Positions 1-8,381 of a stretch of DNA of 64,000 bases are shown one piece after another. Positions within the stretch are counted from its first letter, which is position 1, and every line of letters starts with the position of its first letter. The notes beneath the pieces are model-generated. The model did no database searches. It was not told the origin of the DNA and saw only the letters and a list, made by a program, of their open reading frames with translations. The stretch comes from Candidatus Nitrosocosmicus arcticus (GTDB taxonomy: Archaea; Thermoproteota; Nitrososphaeria; Nitrososphaerales; Nitrososphaeraceae), in the NCBI RefSeq assembly GCF_007826885.1, contig NZ_ML675589.1, positions 47,714 to 111,713 of the forward strand. Direction: 5' to 3'. The position numbers were made by a program, and so were the translations under genes.

Positions 1-2
1 AG

Positions 3-722
3 GATAAGGTTCTGGCAATAACTGCAAATTATCAGACTTTGGCAAACGAAGAATTAGAAACTGCTAAAAAAGTGGCCAAAGAGATTGATGTAATTCACCT
101 TTTAATAGAATACAACGAATTAGAAAATCCAAATTTCACAAAGAACGACAAGCTTCGTTGCTTTCACTGTAGAAGTGAGTTGGCCACAAATTTGTTAAAG
201 GTAGCTAAGGAGAAAAATATCACTCTGCTTGTAGATGGTACTAACCTTGATGACTTAGATGATGACAGGCCAGGAATGGTCGCACTACATTCTAGGGGAA
301 TAAAAAGCCCCCTATTGGAAATTGGATTGAATAAGAATGAGGTCCGTCACTTAGCTAGAATCAATAATTTGTCTGTTCATGATAAACCTTCGAATTCATG
401 CTTGGCTTCAAGAGTTCCTCACGGAACGGAAATCGAGCTAGTCAAATTAAGACGCATCGAAAGATGCGAGATAATAGTAAAAAAAATATCTGGCGCTAGG
501 CAGTTAAGAGTAAGGGATCATGACACAATAGCAAGAATTGAGGTGGAGAAGAGCGAAATCACGAAATTATGTACCCATGACAAAATTGATAAAATAGTAT
601 CTGCAATCAAAGATTTAGGCTTTAAACACGTCACATTAGATTTAGAAGGTTACGGAAAAAAGGATATTAGAAAACTATACGAAAATGAGATAATAACAAT
701 AGATAAATATGTTAGAAAATAA
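3..722 (+). CDS. larE: LarE-type ATP-dependent sulfur transferase, 5' end outside the window
   Basis: This is an adenine-nucleotide alpha-hydrolase (PP-loop) enzyme that adenylates a substrate carboxylate and transfers sulfur to it; in bacteria LarE does this for the nickel-pincer cofactor of lactate racemase. The reading frame is open from base 3, and the upstream residues (DKVLAITANY) match the family, so the TTG at 39 is internal and the N-terminal SGGxDS ATP loop lies off the window. Visible motifs are CFHC and the conserved CLASR signature. The CxxC pair plus the CLASR cysteine is the three-cysteine pattern of the iron-sulfur form of LarE rather than the single-cysteine sacrificial form (recalled family knowledge). 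The 3' end overlaps the cysteine desulfurase gene by 14 bases, which suggests coupled expression and a direct sulfur supply. The real substrate in this organism is unknown. Confidence 0.85.
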   Translation, partial: DKVLAITANYQTLANEELETAKKVAKEIDVIHLLIEYNELENPNFTKNDKLRCFHCRSELATNLLKVAKEKNITLLVDGTNLDDLDDDRPGMVALHSRGIKSPLLEIGLNKNEVRHLARINNLSVHDKPSNSCLASRVPHGTEIELVKLRRIERCEIIVKKISGARQLRVRDHDTIARIEVEKSEITKLCTHDKIDKIVSAIKDLGFKHVTLDLEGYGKKDIRKLYENEIITIDKYVRK

Positions 723-1920
723 CCGTACCAAAACCAAGGATCCCATTTATTTAGACAACGCATCTTCATCGCCGATTGACATTGATGTAATTAATGAAAT
801 GTTACCATTTTTAACCGGCAATTACGGAAACCCATCATCACTTCATGATTTAGGTAGAAAGTCAACTATCGCCGTATCTAATGCACGATTCCGGATATCC
901 AAGTTGATCGGTTCTAAATATAACGAGATTTATTTTACCTCTGGTGGGACTGAATCCAATAACTTAGCCCTCATTGGATGTGCTAGGATGCTCAACAAGA
1001 TAAATCCATCATGCAAAAGAATATTGATATCTAAAATAGAGCATGATTCCATAATAGAGACTGTCAACTTTATTGAAAAGGATCTGAAATTTGAGATAGA
1101 TTATTTGCCCATAAAGAAAGATGGATTAATTGATTTAGATACTTTTAGTGAAATGGTATCGCCAAAAACCAGTTTGATTAGCATAATGCTAGCAAATAAC
1201 GAAATAGGAACTATTCAACCCATCAAAGCTCTGGTTGAAATCGCAAAAGCAAAAAATGAAAATACTATTTTTCATTCAGATGCAGTCCAAGCCCTAGGCA
1301 AGATTCCAATAAATGTTAATGACTTGAAAATAGATATGATGACGATTTCCTCACATAAGATAAATGGGCCTAAAGGAATTGGAGCGTTATTCATAAAACA
1401 AGGATTACATATTAAGCCGATAATATTTGGCGGCGGACAGGAATTGAATCTAAGATCAGGAACAGAGAACGTCTGTGCCATTGTTGGCTTTGGTAAGGCC
1501 TGTGAAATTTGGAAAGAGAAACTCGAATCTGTCCAAACCGAAATTAAGAGGCTGCAAAGATATATGATAGACAGAATAGTCAATGAAGTACCAGGATCTG
1601 CATTAAATGGCTCGATGGAGAATCGAATTTCCAATAATGTCAACTTTTCTTTCGCTGGCATAAATGGAGAGGACTTGTTGATAAAATTGGATGAATATGG
1701 TATTGAGGCTTCTACAGGTTCTGCTTGTTCTTCTAACAAGAAACAAAAAGCATCTCATGTTCTGAAAGCTCTAGGTTTGTCTTATGATCAAGTAAGGGGT
1801 TCAATAAGGTTTTCCATAGGACACCAAAACACACAAGAGGAATTAAAAAATGCTATAGATACTCTAAAAAATTTAATTAAAGAATTTAGAAAAATAAACG
1901 GTGTGGTTTTGCGTGAATGA
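709..1920 (+). CDS. iscS: Cysteine desulfurase (NifS/IscS family)
   Basis: A PLP enzyme that converts cysteine to alanine and passes on a persulfide for Fe-S clusters and thio-cofactors. The 403-residue length is normal for the family. It shows the N-terminal YLDNASSSP and GNPSSLH motifs, the TSGGTESNN segment that holds the PLP phosphate, the SSHKINGPKG lysine motif that forms the Schiff base, RSGTENV, and the C-terminal active loop GSACSS with the sulfur-carrying cysteine near residue 340. It starts inside the end of the LarE-like gene (14-base overlap). Translational coupling implies that this enzyme feeds the sulfur transferase. The IscS versus NifS name is by family only. Confidence 0.95.
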   Translation: MLENNRTKTKDPIYLDNASSSPIDIDVINEMLPFLTGNYGNPSSLHDLGRKSTIAVSNARFRISKLIGSKYNEIYFTSGGTESNNLALIGCARMLNKINPSCKRILISKIEHDSIIETVNFIEKDLKFEIDYLPIKKDGLIDLDTFSEMVSPKTSLISIMLANNEIGTIQPIKALVEIAKAKNENTIFHSDAVQALGKIPINVNDLKIDMMTISSHKINGPKGIGALFIKQGLHIKPIIFGGGQELNLRSGTENVCAIVGFGKACEIWKEKLESVQTEIKRLQRYMIDRIVNEVPGSALNGSMENRISNNVNFSFAGINGEDLLIKLDEYGIEASTGSACSSNKKQKASHVLKALGLSYDQVRGSIRFSIGHQNTQEELKNAIDTLKNLIKEFRKINGVVLRE

Positions 1921-2010
1921 ACTGTGAACTATTACACCATTGTTATTCAAATCTAAACATAGTCATACCTTGAAACTATTGCTGAAAGTCGTATAGAAAG
2001 GTTCTTCTTA

Positions 2011-2547
2011 ATGCTAATCGCATATTATTATAATATGTCTTCAAATCAGAACAATAATTTGAATAGTAAGACGACTAGCAAGAATATCAATATTGGTGAT
2101 GAGGCGCCAGATTTTGAGCTTTTAGACACGAACCAGGAAGTTCATAGATTATCAGCCAATAAAGAAGGATTGACAATTTTGGCGTTCTTCCCAGCTGCGG
2201 GCTCTCCAGTATGTACTATTGAAATGTGTAGTTTCAGAGATACCCTTAATAGCTTAAAAAAAGAAAACATAAATATCCTGGGAATATCGGTTGATAGTCC
2301 TTTTGCAAATAAAGTTTTTGCTGAACATCATAAACTAAACTTTCCCGTTTTAAGCGACTATAACAGAGAAGTTATCGAGCAATACAATGTTGTAATGCCC
2401 AGTTTAGGTAAACTAAAGGATTTCAAAGTAGCTAAAAGGTCCATATTCGTTGTGAATAATAATAACCATAAGGTAGTATATAAATGGGTAACAGACAATC
2501 CACTCATCGAACCCAACTACAAAGAAATCAAAACCATAATCTCATAA
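2011..2547 (+). CDS. Peroxiredoxin, AhpC/TSA (Bcp/PrxQ-like)
   Basis: A thiol peroxidase that reduces hydrogen and organic peroxides. The thioredoxin-like fold begins at GDEAPDFEL (about residue 29), and the active site is FFPAAGSPVCTIEMC: the first cysteine replaces the usual peroxidatic Cys of the P-x-x-x-(T/S)-x-x-C motif and the second lies five residues later, the PrxQ/Bcp spacing of resolving cysteines. The start is uncertain. ATG 2011 has a weak purine stretch (AAAGG) upstream, but ATG 2035 gives MSSNQNNN and removes only non-conserved residues. It stands alone and is followed by a long hairpin terminator. Confidence 0.9.
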   Translation: MLIAYYYNMSSNQNNNLNSKTTSKNINIGDEAPDFELLDTNQEVHRLSANKEGLTILAFFPAAGSPVCTIEMCSFRDTLNSLKKENINILGISVDSPFANKVFAEHHKLNFPVLSDYNREVIEQYNVVMPSLGKLKDFKVAKRSIFVVNNNNHKVVYKWVTDNPLIEPNYKEIKTIIS

Positions 2548-2576
2548 AAATTAAATCCTTTAAAAGGATTTAATTT
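2548..2576. terminator. Hairpin between convergent genes
   Basis: The arms are 14-base perfect complements (AAATTAAATCCTTT at 2548-2561 and its complement at 2563-2576) around a single central base, followed on the plus strand by T-rich sequence. It begins one base after the peroxiredoxin stop and lies between convergent genes, so it can serve the plus strand and possibly the minus strand too. Confidence 0.6.
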
Positions 2577-2647
2577 CCTCTCAGATTTTCTTTTATTTGT
2601 TCGAATAAATGACTAATAGTAATACCTATATACAAATAATTGTTACT

Positions 2648-3160
2648 TTAATCAAGAATTGCTACAACATCATTCCTCGAAATACTCTGACCTTCTTTAA
2701 CTTTGAGATCTCTTACCGTTCCATCTCTAGGTGATTTGATGGCAACTTGCATTTTCATAGATTCCAAAACTACGATGTTATCGCCCTGTTTGACAGCATC
2801 GCCTTTATTTACAGCTATTGATATTACCCTACCAGGTATCTGACTCGATATTGTATTCTGGGAAGTGGCACCTCCTGAAATGGCACTTGATTTTTCAATT
2901 ATTTCAGTCAATTTTGCATGTTTTTTGAGAAACATTGGTTGACCATCCAATATTATTTTTAATTCTGTGCTTGTGACTTCAGTAATCTTGATTTCATGAA
3001 AGGCATTATCAAACAAGAATTCAAATTTGTCTGATTTTATATCTATTACATTTATGAGGTGATCAGATCCATTAATTTGGGCAACTAAATTGCCTTCTTT
3101 ATCAAAACCTATGATTTTACCGTTAAATTCTTCCTTTATATCATCAACCTTAATTTCCAT
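2648..3160 (-). CDS. accB: Biotin carboxyl carrier protein of acetyl/propionyl-CoA carboxylase
   Basis: This subunit carries the biotin that shuttles carboxyl groups between the biotin carboxylase and the carboxyltransferase. It is 170 residues long. The C-terminal half is a biotinyl domain with the ESMKM site (modified lysine near residue 136), and the N-terminal half is a less conserved beta-rich linker domain. It is last in a three-gene minus-strand operon, six bases after the biotin carboxylase. In ammonia-oxidising archaea the complex fixes bicarbonate onto acetyl-CoA and propionyl-CoA in the hydroxypropionate/hydroxybutyrate cycle (established for the lineage). Confidence 0.95.
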   Translation of the reverse strand: MEIKVDDIKEEFNGKIIGFDKEGNLVAQINGSDHLINVIDIKSDKFEFLFDNAFHEIKITEVTSTELKIILDGQPMFLKKHAKLTEIIEKSSAISGGATSQNTISSQIPGRVISIAVNKGDAVKQGDNIVVLESMKMQVAIKSPRDGTVRDLKVKEGQSISRNDVVAILD

Positions 3161-3166
3161 TCTATT

Positions 3167-4675
3167 TCAAGCAACTCCACCAAATTTCCAGTTGTTCTGA
3201 ACAGAATGATCCCTCTTTGAGGGTCGTTTGACATATTCGGTTTGGATGATCGCAGATGCGACCGCCGGTAAAATTCTTCTTTGTCTGTCAGAATTCTTAG
3301 CCTTTAATTCTTTTCTCATTTTCTCTATGATAGAATACCTATCAAGGTAATCTGTTGATAAATCACCATTAATAAAGTGTTCATCATTCATTATGGTTTT
3401 GTACAATGGTATAGTAGTATTTATTCCCTCAATCATGAACTCATCCAAAGCATTTCGCATTCTTCGACGCGATTCATCAAATGATGATCCCCAAGTTATT
3501 AGCTTAGCAGTTAAAGAATCATAAAAGCCAGAGACGGTGCATCCGGGATATAAATAAGTATCCACGCGTATGCCTGGGCCGTATGGTAAATTGCAATAGG
3601 GTACTTTACCTACTGAAGGAGCAAAATCATAGAATGGATCTTCAGCATTAATACGACATTCTAATGCGGCACCGTTTAACGTCAGATCGTGTTGCTTGAA
3701 GGGGATTGGTTCGCCATTTGCAATCGATATTTGCAATTTTACCAAATCCAGGCCGGTAACAAGCTCGGTTACAGGATGTTCGACCTGCAATCTAGAATTA
3801 ATCTCGATAAAGTAATAATTACCTTGTGGATCGCAGAGAAATTCAGCTGTTCCTGCATTTAGATAGTCAACTGCGTCAGCGGCTCTCTTTGCGATCTCTC
3901 CAATTTCATTTCTCTTTTCAGACGTCATTATTGGAGAGGGAGACATTTCGATTAGTTTTTGATGCCTTCTTTGAATTGAACATTCTCGCTCAAACAAATG
4001 TCTGGTGTTTCCGTGTGAATCCCTAACCAATTGAAATTCGATATGTCGAATTTTTTCCAAAAACTTTTCGACAAAGAGAGCAGCCTTTCCAAATGCAGCT
4101 TTTGACTCTGCGGAGGCCATTTCAAATTCCTGTCTCAACTCTTTTTCGTCCTTAGCAAGTCTGATACCGCGTCCACCCCCACCGTATGCTGATTTTAGTA
4201 AAACCGGGTATCCAGCTTCGTTAGCGATTTCTACTGCTTTATCAACATCATCAATGACTCCTTCACTACCCGGAACTGTGGGAACTTCAGCCTGTTTCAT
4301 TATGCGCTTACACTTCATTTTATCTCCGGTTAGCTCCATCGCTAGGCTTTTAGGACCGATAAAAATAATATTGTTCTTCTCACATAATTCAGCAAAAGTT
4401 TCATTTTCTGAAAGAAAGCCGTATCCAGGATGTATCGCATCTACCCCTGCTTTTACAGCAACCTCCATAATTCGGTTCATGTTTAAATAGCTCAAAGCAG
4501 GAGCCGCCGGTCCGATATGATATGCTTCATCAGCTCGTTTAACGTGGATAGAATTCTTATCCTCATCTGAATATACAGATACGGATTTTAGTTCTAGTTC
4601 CTTGCAGGCTCTAATGATTCTTAGGGCGATCTCTCCTCGGTTTGCAATCAGTATACTTGATATTTGTTTTGACAT
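3167..4675 (-). CDS. accC: Biotin carboxylase subunit of acetyl/propionyl-CoA carboxylase
   Basis: An ATP-grasp enzyme that carboxylates biotin using bicarbonate and ATP. The N-terminal fold starts with ILIANRGEIALRIIRAC. A glycine-rich ATP loop (AYGGGGRGIR, near residue 165) and the ECSIQRRHQK and EINSRLQVEHP catalytic motifs (about residues 230-300) are present. At 502 residues it is typical of a free-standing biotin carboxylase. It sits between the carboxyltransferase (12-base gap) and the carrier protein (6-base gap), a compact operon encoding the whole holoenzyme. Confidence 0.97.
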   Translation of the reverse strand: MSKQISSILIANRGEIALRIIRACKELELKSVSVYSDEDKNSIHVKRADEAYHIGPAAPALSYLNMNRIMEVAVKAGVDAIHPGYGFLSENETFAELCEKNNIIFIGPKSLAMELTGDKMKCKRIMKQAEVPTVPGSEGVIDDVDKAVEIANEAGYPVLLKSAYGGGGRGIRLAKDEKELRQEFEMASAESKAAFGKAALFVEKFLEKIRHIEFQLVRDSHGNTRHLFERECSIQRRHQKLIEMSPSPIMTSEKRNEIGEIAKRAADAVDYLNAGTAEFLCDPQGNYYFIEINSRLQVEHPVTELVTGLDLVKLQISIANGEPIPFKQHDLTLNGAALECRINAEDPFYDFAPSVGKVPYCNLPYGPGIRVDTYLYPGCTVSGFYDSLTAKLITWGSSFDESRRRMRNALDEFMIEGINTTIPLYKTIMNDEHFINGDLSTDYLDRYSIIEKMRKELKAKNSDRQRRILPAVASAIIQTEYVKRPSKRDHSVQNNWKFGGVA

Positions 4676-4687
4676 TTAATCACCTAC

Positions 4688-6232
4688 CTATAAATTGATA
4701 TTCCCATGCTTTTTCCACGGTCTACTCTCTTTTTTGTTAGAAAGGGCATTGAGGGCGCTAATTATTAATGGTCTTGTTTCCATAGGATCAACAACAGAGT
4801 CAATCGTTCCCCTTTCCGCAGCTATGTATGGGTTTGCAAACTTGTTTCGATACTCTTTTGCCAAACTTTTCTTTTTGCTCACGGCATCAGGAGAATCTTT
4901 TAGACTTTTCCTATGCATAATTGTAATGGCTGCTTCTGGCCCTAATACTGCAATTTCAGCTGTTGGCCATGCAATGTTCAAATCTGTACCAAGATTTTTG
5001 CTCCCCATCGCAATATATGCTCCCCCATATGCTTTGCCTATGATACATGTAATTTTGGGAACAGTTGCTTCACAATATGCGAATAGAAGCTTGCTACCAT
5101 GTCTGATAATTCCGTTGTGCTCTTGATCAGCTCCTGGTAAATATCCCGGGGTGTCTACAAGTGTAATTATAGGAATATTAAACGAGTCACAAAATCTAAC
5201 AAATCTTGCAGCCTTATTTGAAGAGTGAATGTCTAATGCACCAGCTAAAAATAAAGGCTGATTTGCAATAATACCTATAGACCTCCCGCCCATCCTCGCA
5301 AATCCAACCATTATGTTTTCTGCAAAGAGTTCATGAACTTCAAAGAAAATCCGATTATCAACAATAGAAGTAATAATTTCTTTCATATCATAAGATTGAT
5401 ATGGATTGTCAGGTAATACCTTTATCAAATTAATATCCAATCGGTTATGGTCGTCAACATCATCTACTAAAATTTCGACTTCTTCTTTATTATTCTGCGG
5501 AAGGTAAGAGAGCAACGTTTTAATTTTATCCATGCAATCAACTTCGTCCTTAGCTACGAAATGTGCAACTCCTGATTTTGTAGCATGAGTTATAGCACCT
5601 CCCAAATCCTCGAAGGTAACTTCTTGACTCAGGACTTCTTTTACAACTTCGGGTCCTGTAACAAACATCTGGCCTACATTTTCAACCATTATAACAAAAT
5701 CTGTCATCGCTGGAGAATATACAGCCCCACCAGCACAGGGTCCAATACTCGCAGTTATTTGAGGTATAACACCCGATGCAAGTGCATTTTTGAGAAAAAT
5801 ATCACCATAACCGTCTAGGCTTGATACTCCTTCCTGGATCCTTGCCCCTCCCGAATCAAGAATACCAATAATAGGACATCCCACCTTTAGTGCATGTGTC
5901 ATAACTTTAGATACTTTTTTTCCAGCCATTTCTCCTAGCGAACCGCCCAGAACAGTAAAATCATAAACGTAAATGAATATTTGTCTACCGTTGATGGTTC
6001 CAAAACCAGTTATCAACCCATCACCATAATACTTTTTTATGTCAGGGTCATCACTTCGGTGAGTTACAAATTTGTCAATTTCGGTAAATGTATCGGGATC
6101 TAATAAAAGATTTATTCTCTCTCTCGCAGTTAGCTTCCCTTTGGAATGCTGAGATTCAACTTTATCTGGACCTCCACCTGCTTCAGCACTGTGTTTTCGG
6201 TCGTAATATTGTTTTAGTTTTTCCTCACGCAT
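4688..6232 (-). CDS. pccB: Acyl-CoA carboxylase carboxyltransferase subunit (PccB-like)
   Basis: This enzyme moves the carboxyl group from carboxybiotin to acetyl-CoA or propionyl-CoA. At 514 residues it matches the fused crotonase-type carboxyltransferases (PccB, or the methylmalonyl-CoA decarboxylase alpha type). Oxyanion-hole glycine motifs are visible: GGARIQEGV near residue 127 and GPCAGGAVYSPA near residue 163 in the N-domain, and GKAYGGAYIAMGS near residue 397 in the C-domain. It is first of the three-gene carboxylase operon. Substrate preference cannot be read from sequence; the archaeal enzyme is generally bifunctional. Confidence 0.95.
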   Translation of the reverse strand: MREEKLKQYYDRKHSAEAGGGPDKVESQHSKGKLTARERINLLLDPDTFTEIDKFVTHRSDDPDIKKYYGDGLITGFGTINGRQIFIYVYDFTVLGGSLGEMAGKKVSKVMTHALKVGCPIIGILDSGGARIQEGVSSLDGYGDIFLKNALASGVIPQITASIGPCAGGAVYSPAMTDFVIMVENVGQMFVTGPEVVKEVLSQEVTFEDLGGAITHATKSGVAHFVAKDEVDCMDKIKTLLSYLPQNNKEEVEILVDDVDDHNRLDINLIKVLPDNPYQSYDMKEIITSIVDNRIFFEVHELFAENIMVGFARMGGRSIGIIANQPLFLAGALDIHSSNKAARFVRFCDSFNIPIITLVDTPGYLPGADQEHNGIIRHGSKLLFAYCEATVPKITCIIGKAYGGAYIAMGSKNLGTDLNIAWPTAEIAVLGPEAAITIMHRKSLKDSPDAVSKKKSLAKEYRNKFANPYIAAERGTIDSVVDPMETRPLIISALNALSNKKESRPWKKHGNINL

Positions 6233-6318
6233 ATATTATGTTTTTACTCTTTAACAGTAGTAAATATAGATTTTGCTATGAATAAGTGCGGATTCATTTA
6301 GGGACCATGTGTCATTAT

Positions 6319-6549
6319 TTAGTCCTTTTCTCGAAGTTCACGCAACCCATTCCTGCCTCCTTTAGCCCGTCTAAAATAATTTAGTCCTAGGTTGTAATTT
6401 TCATATAAGGATTCAAGGGTTTCGATTTCCATCCTTAAGAAATCTTTTTCATAATTAGAAGATTTATCTGAATTTTGCAAGTCTTGTAATCTTTTTACTT
6501 TTTCTGCCAAGAGCTTACTAACATTATACTCATACTCACTTGACAACAT
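6319..6549 (-). CDS. Small coiled-coil-like protein, function unknown
   Basis: A 76-residue charged protein that I do not recognise. It is rich in Lys, Glu and Leu, with a helical stretch (LLAEKVKRLQDL and on through EIETLESLYENY) suited to a short coiled coil, and a basic C-terminal tail (FRRAKGGRNGLRELREKD). No signal peptide or membrane segment is seen. It lies downstream of the zinc-motif protein on the same strand with a 66-base gap, so it may share that transcript. It could be a lineage-specific regulator or adaptor, but there is no direct evidence of role. Confidence 0.55.
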   Translation of the reverse strand: MLSSEYEYNVSKLLAEKVKRLQDLQNSDKSSNYEKDFLRMEIETLESLYENYNLGLNYFRRAKGGRNGLRELREKD

Positions 6550-6615
6550 ATACCACTAGACCATATCGTATAGGATTATACATTTTAATCTTTTTAAATC
6601 GTTTAATAGCTTATT

Positions 6616-7068
6616 CTACAAGGATTTTATCTTGTTTGAGAAGGCATGTTTGTATTCTTCAAATATATGCAGATCTGAGCAAGATAAGCAAGTTGAACAA
6701 AAAAGTGTATCTAGAGTACTAATATTTCTTTCAAGTTTTAATAGGGTCATTATCAGATCATCCTGAAAGTTTATCTCCTTGCTGCATATGAAACACTTTT
6801 CCTTACTTTCTCGGTCCGTGATAAATTCGGCCAGTAAGCTGTCCCCATTTTTTTGACTTTGGATGGTTTTGTTCTTGAACGAATTTTGATTCTTCTTAGC
6901 ATAGAGACCAGAAAGATTATAACAATCTTGATGGATGATTGATTTAGCTGTCCTAGACCAATAACCCACTTCTGCTGAGTTTACCCTTTGTTTACAAATT
7001 AAACAAAGACCTGGAAATCTCATATTCATCTTTATCCAATCAGGGGCTAGTAAAGGATCATTGTCCAT
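6616..7068 (-). CDS. Protein with two putative zinc sites, function unknown
   Basis: A 150-residue protein. Its first half has C22-x2-C25 followed by H46-x2-C49. Its second half has C92-x2-C95 and then C124-x2-C127-x2-C130. These two four-ligand sets could bind two zinc ions, as in LIM-like or zinc-ribbon adaptors. The middle is a basic Asn/Lys-rich linker. It follows rfcL by 38 bases on the same strand, so it may be co-transcribed with the clamp-loader subunit; a role in nucleic-acid transactions is inference only. I do not recognise the family. Confidence 0.65.
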   Translation of the reverse strand: MDNDPLLAPDWIKMNMRFPGLCLICKQRVNSAEVGYWSRTAKSIIHQDCYNLSGLYAKKNQNSFKNKTIQSQKNGDSLLAEFITDRESKEKCFICSKEINFQDDLIMTLLKLERNISTLDTLFCSTCLSCSDLHIFEEYKHAFSNKIKSL

Positions 7069-7106
7069 CGTAGAATCTATTTACATACGAGAACCAGAAC
7101 CATTGT

Positions 7107-8348
7107 TTAAAGTTTTGTTTTGCTTATTTGTTTTTCAATTTCCTTGTTTATGACTTCGTTAAACTTTAAGCTATCAGGATTATCAAAATCAAGATCTTGA
7201 ATTGCGAGATTTTTCAAGATCATAATGAAGTTGGAATAATAGAGAAGACCAATTTTGGATATACTTGTATGAAAAATCTTTGATAGTTCTGTTCTAAGAG
7301 GTCTTAATGACTGCCCCCTCATAAATATTGGACCCATTAATGAGAAGGGAACGGAATATTGATTATATTCTATGCCCTTATCTCTACTAATCCTAAATAA
7401 TTTCTGGAGTAGTAAGTCGTTGGCATATCTTAGTAAGCTCCAATTCCGTTTTTCATAAATCCTGTTTACAAATAAGTCAATCTCAGAAAGCTTATCTAGC
7501 ATATTTGCCAAATCATTTGATGGAATATTTCTTTCACTGCTAACAATGCTGGTATACAAAGCATTCAAGAAATCTTTGTTACGTTCTTCCGAGGTAAAGC
7601 CGTATTTTGGAGTTGAATAACGAATGGATGATGTTATCAAGATTTGTTTTGCTTCTGAAATGTCAGTTATAGTAAAAAATTTGTTAATACATTCTTCAAC
7701 TGATAATCCAGTACCGGTGCTACCATCTGAATCGACATCACCTTCCAGCTTTGTTTGTAAAGTATTCAGAAGGGTGCGGGCATCACCCCGACTTTGACTA
7801 ATAATCTTAAACTGCTCTGAGCTTTTTAAATGCTGTCGCTCCATCCTCATGACGTTTTGGAGCAACATATAACTTGCAAATGATGACAAGGGTCTAAATT
7901 CGACAAGCTTACTGTTTTTTATGATTTCTTTCATTTTATAGCTCTTTGAATTTGAGGCCATTATTATCGGAACATCAGAATTCTTTAATATATTGGACAA
8001 AAATGGCATTCCACCATAATCATCTCTACTGGAGATACCATCTACCTCATCTAAAAACAATAGCATTTGCTTTCCAAAAATACTATTGTTTAGTAGGATC
8101 GGATTTATGATAGTCTCCAAATTAATTTTATTCCGAAGATCACTTGCATTTAGTTCAATCAAATCAAAATCCAGAAGTTTAGCCAATGACTGAACAAACG
8201 ATGTCTTTCCAGTTCCTGGAGGACCTATGATAAGAAGTGGTTTTGTGCCCTTAATCCAACTTTTTAGCCATTTTAGCACCAGAAGCCTTGGTTTTTCATT
8301 ACCAAAAAAGCTATCAAATTCGCTGACTCGATATTTTTCAATCCACAT
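7107..8348 (-). CDS. rfcL: Replication factor C large subunit (clamp loader)
   Basis: An AAA+ ATPase that, with RfcS, opens and loads the PCNA sliding clamp at primer ends. It opens with the family signature MWIEKYRVSEFDSFFGN, has Walker A GPPGTGKT at residues 42-49 and Walker B LFLDEVD ending near residue 103. SRGDARTLLNTLQ near residue 195 matches the sensor 2 / helical-domain junction. The 413-residue protein is on the short side for RfcL, and no clear PIP box is seen at the C-terminus (EKQISKTKL). The small subunit is not in this window. Confidence 0.95.
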   Translation of the reverse strand: MWIEKYRVSEFDSFFGNEKPRLLVLKWLKSWIKGTKPLLIIGPPGTGKTSFVQSLAKLLDFDLIELNASDLRNKINLETIINPILLNNSIFGKQMLLFLDEVDGISSRDDYGGMPFLSNILKNSDVPIIMASNSKSYKMKEIIKNSKLVEFRPLSSFASYMLLQNVMRMERQHLKSSEQFKIISQSRGDARTLLNTLQTKLEGDVDSDGSTGTGLSVEECINKFFTITDISEAKQILITSSIRYSTPKYGFTSEERNKDFLNALYTSIVSSERNIPSNDLANMLDKLSEIDLFVNRIYEKRNWSLLRYANDLLLQKLFRISRDKGIEYNQYSVPFSLMGPIFMRGQSLRPLRTELSKIFHTSISKIGLLYYSNFIMILKNLAIQDLDFDNPDSLKFNEVINKEIEKQISKTKL

Positions 8349-8381
8349 AATTTCTTAAAACCCGCCTCATTAAACCAAAAA

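Noticed and set aside
1272..1739. 155-codon frame opposite the cysteine desulfurase
   Set aside because: It lies wholly antisense to a well-conserved enzyme and has no domain of its own.
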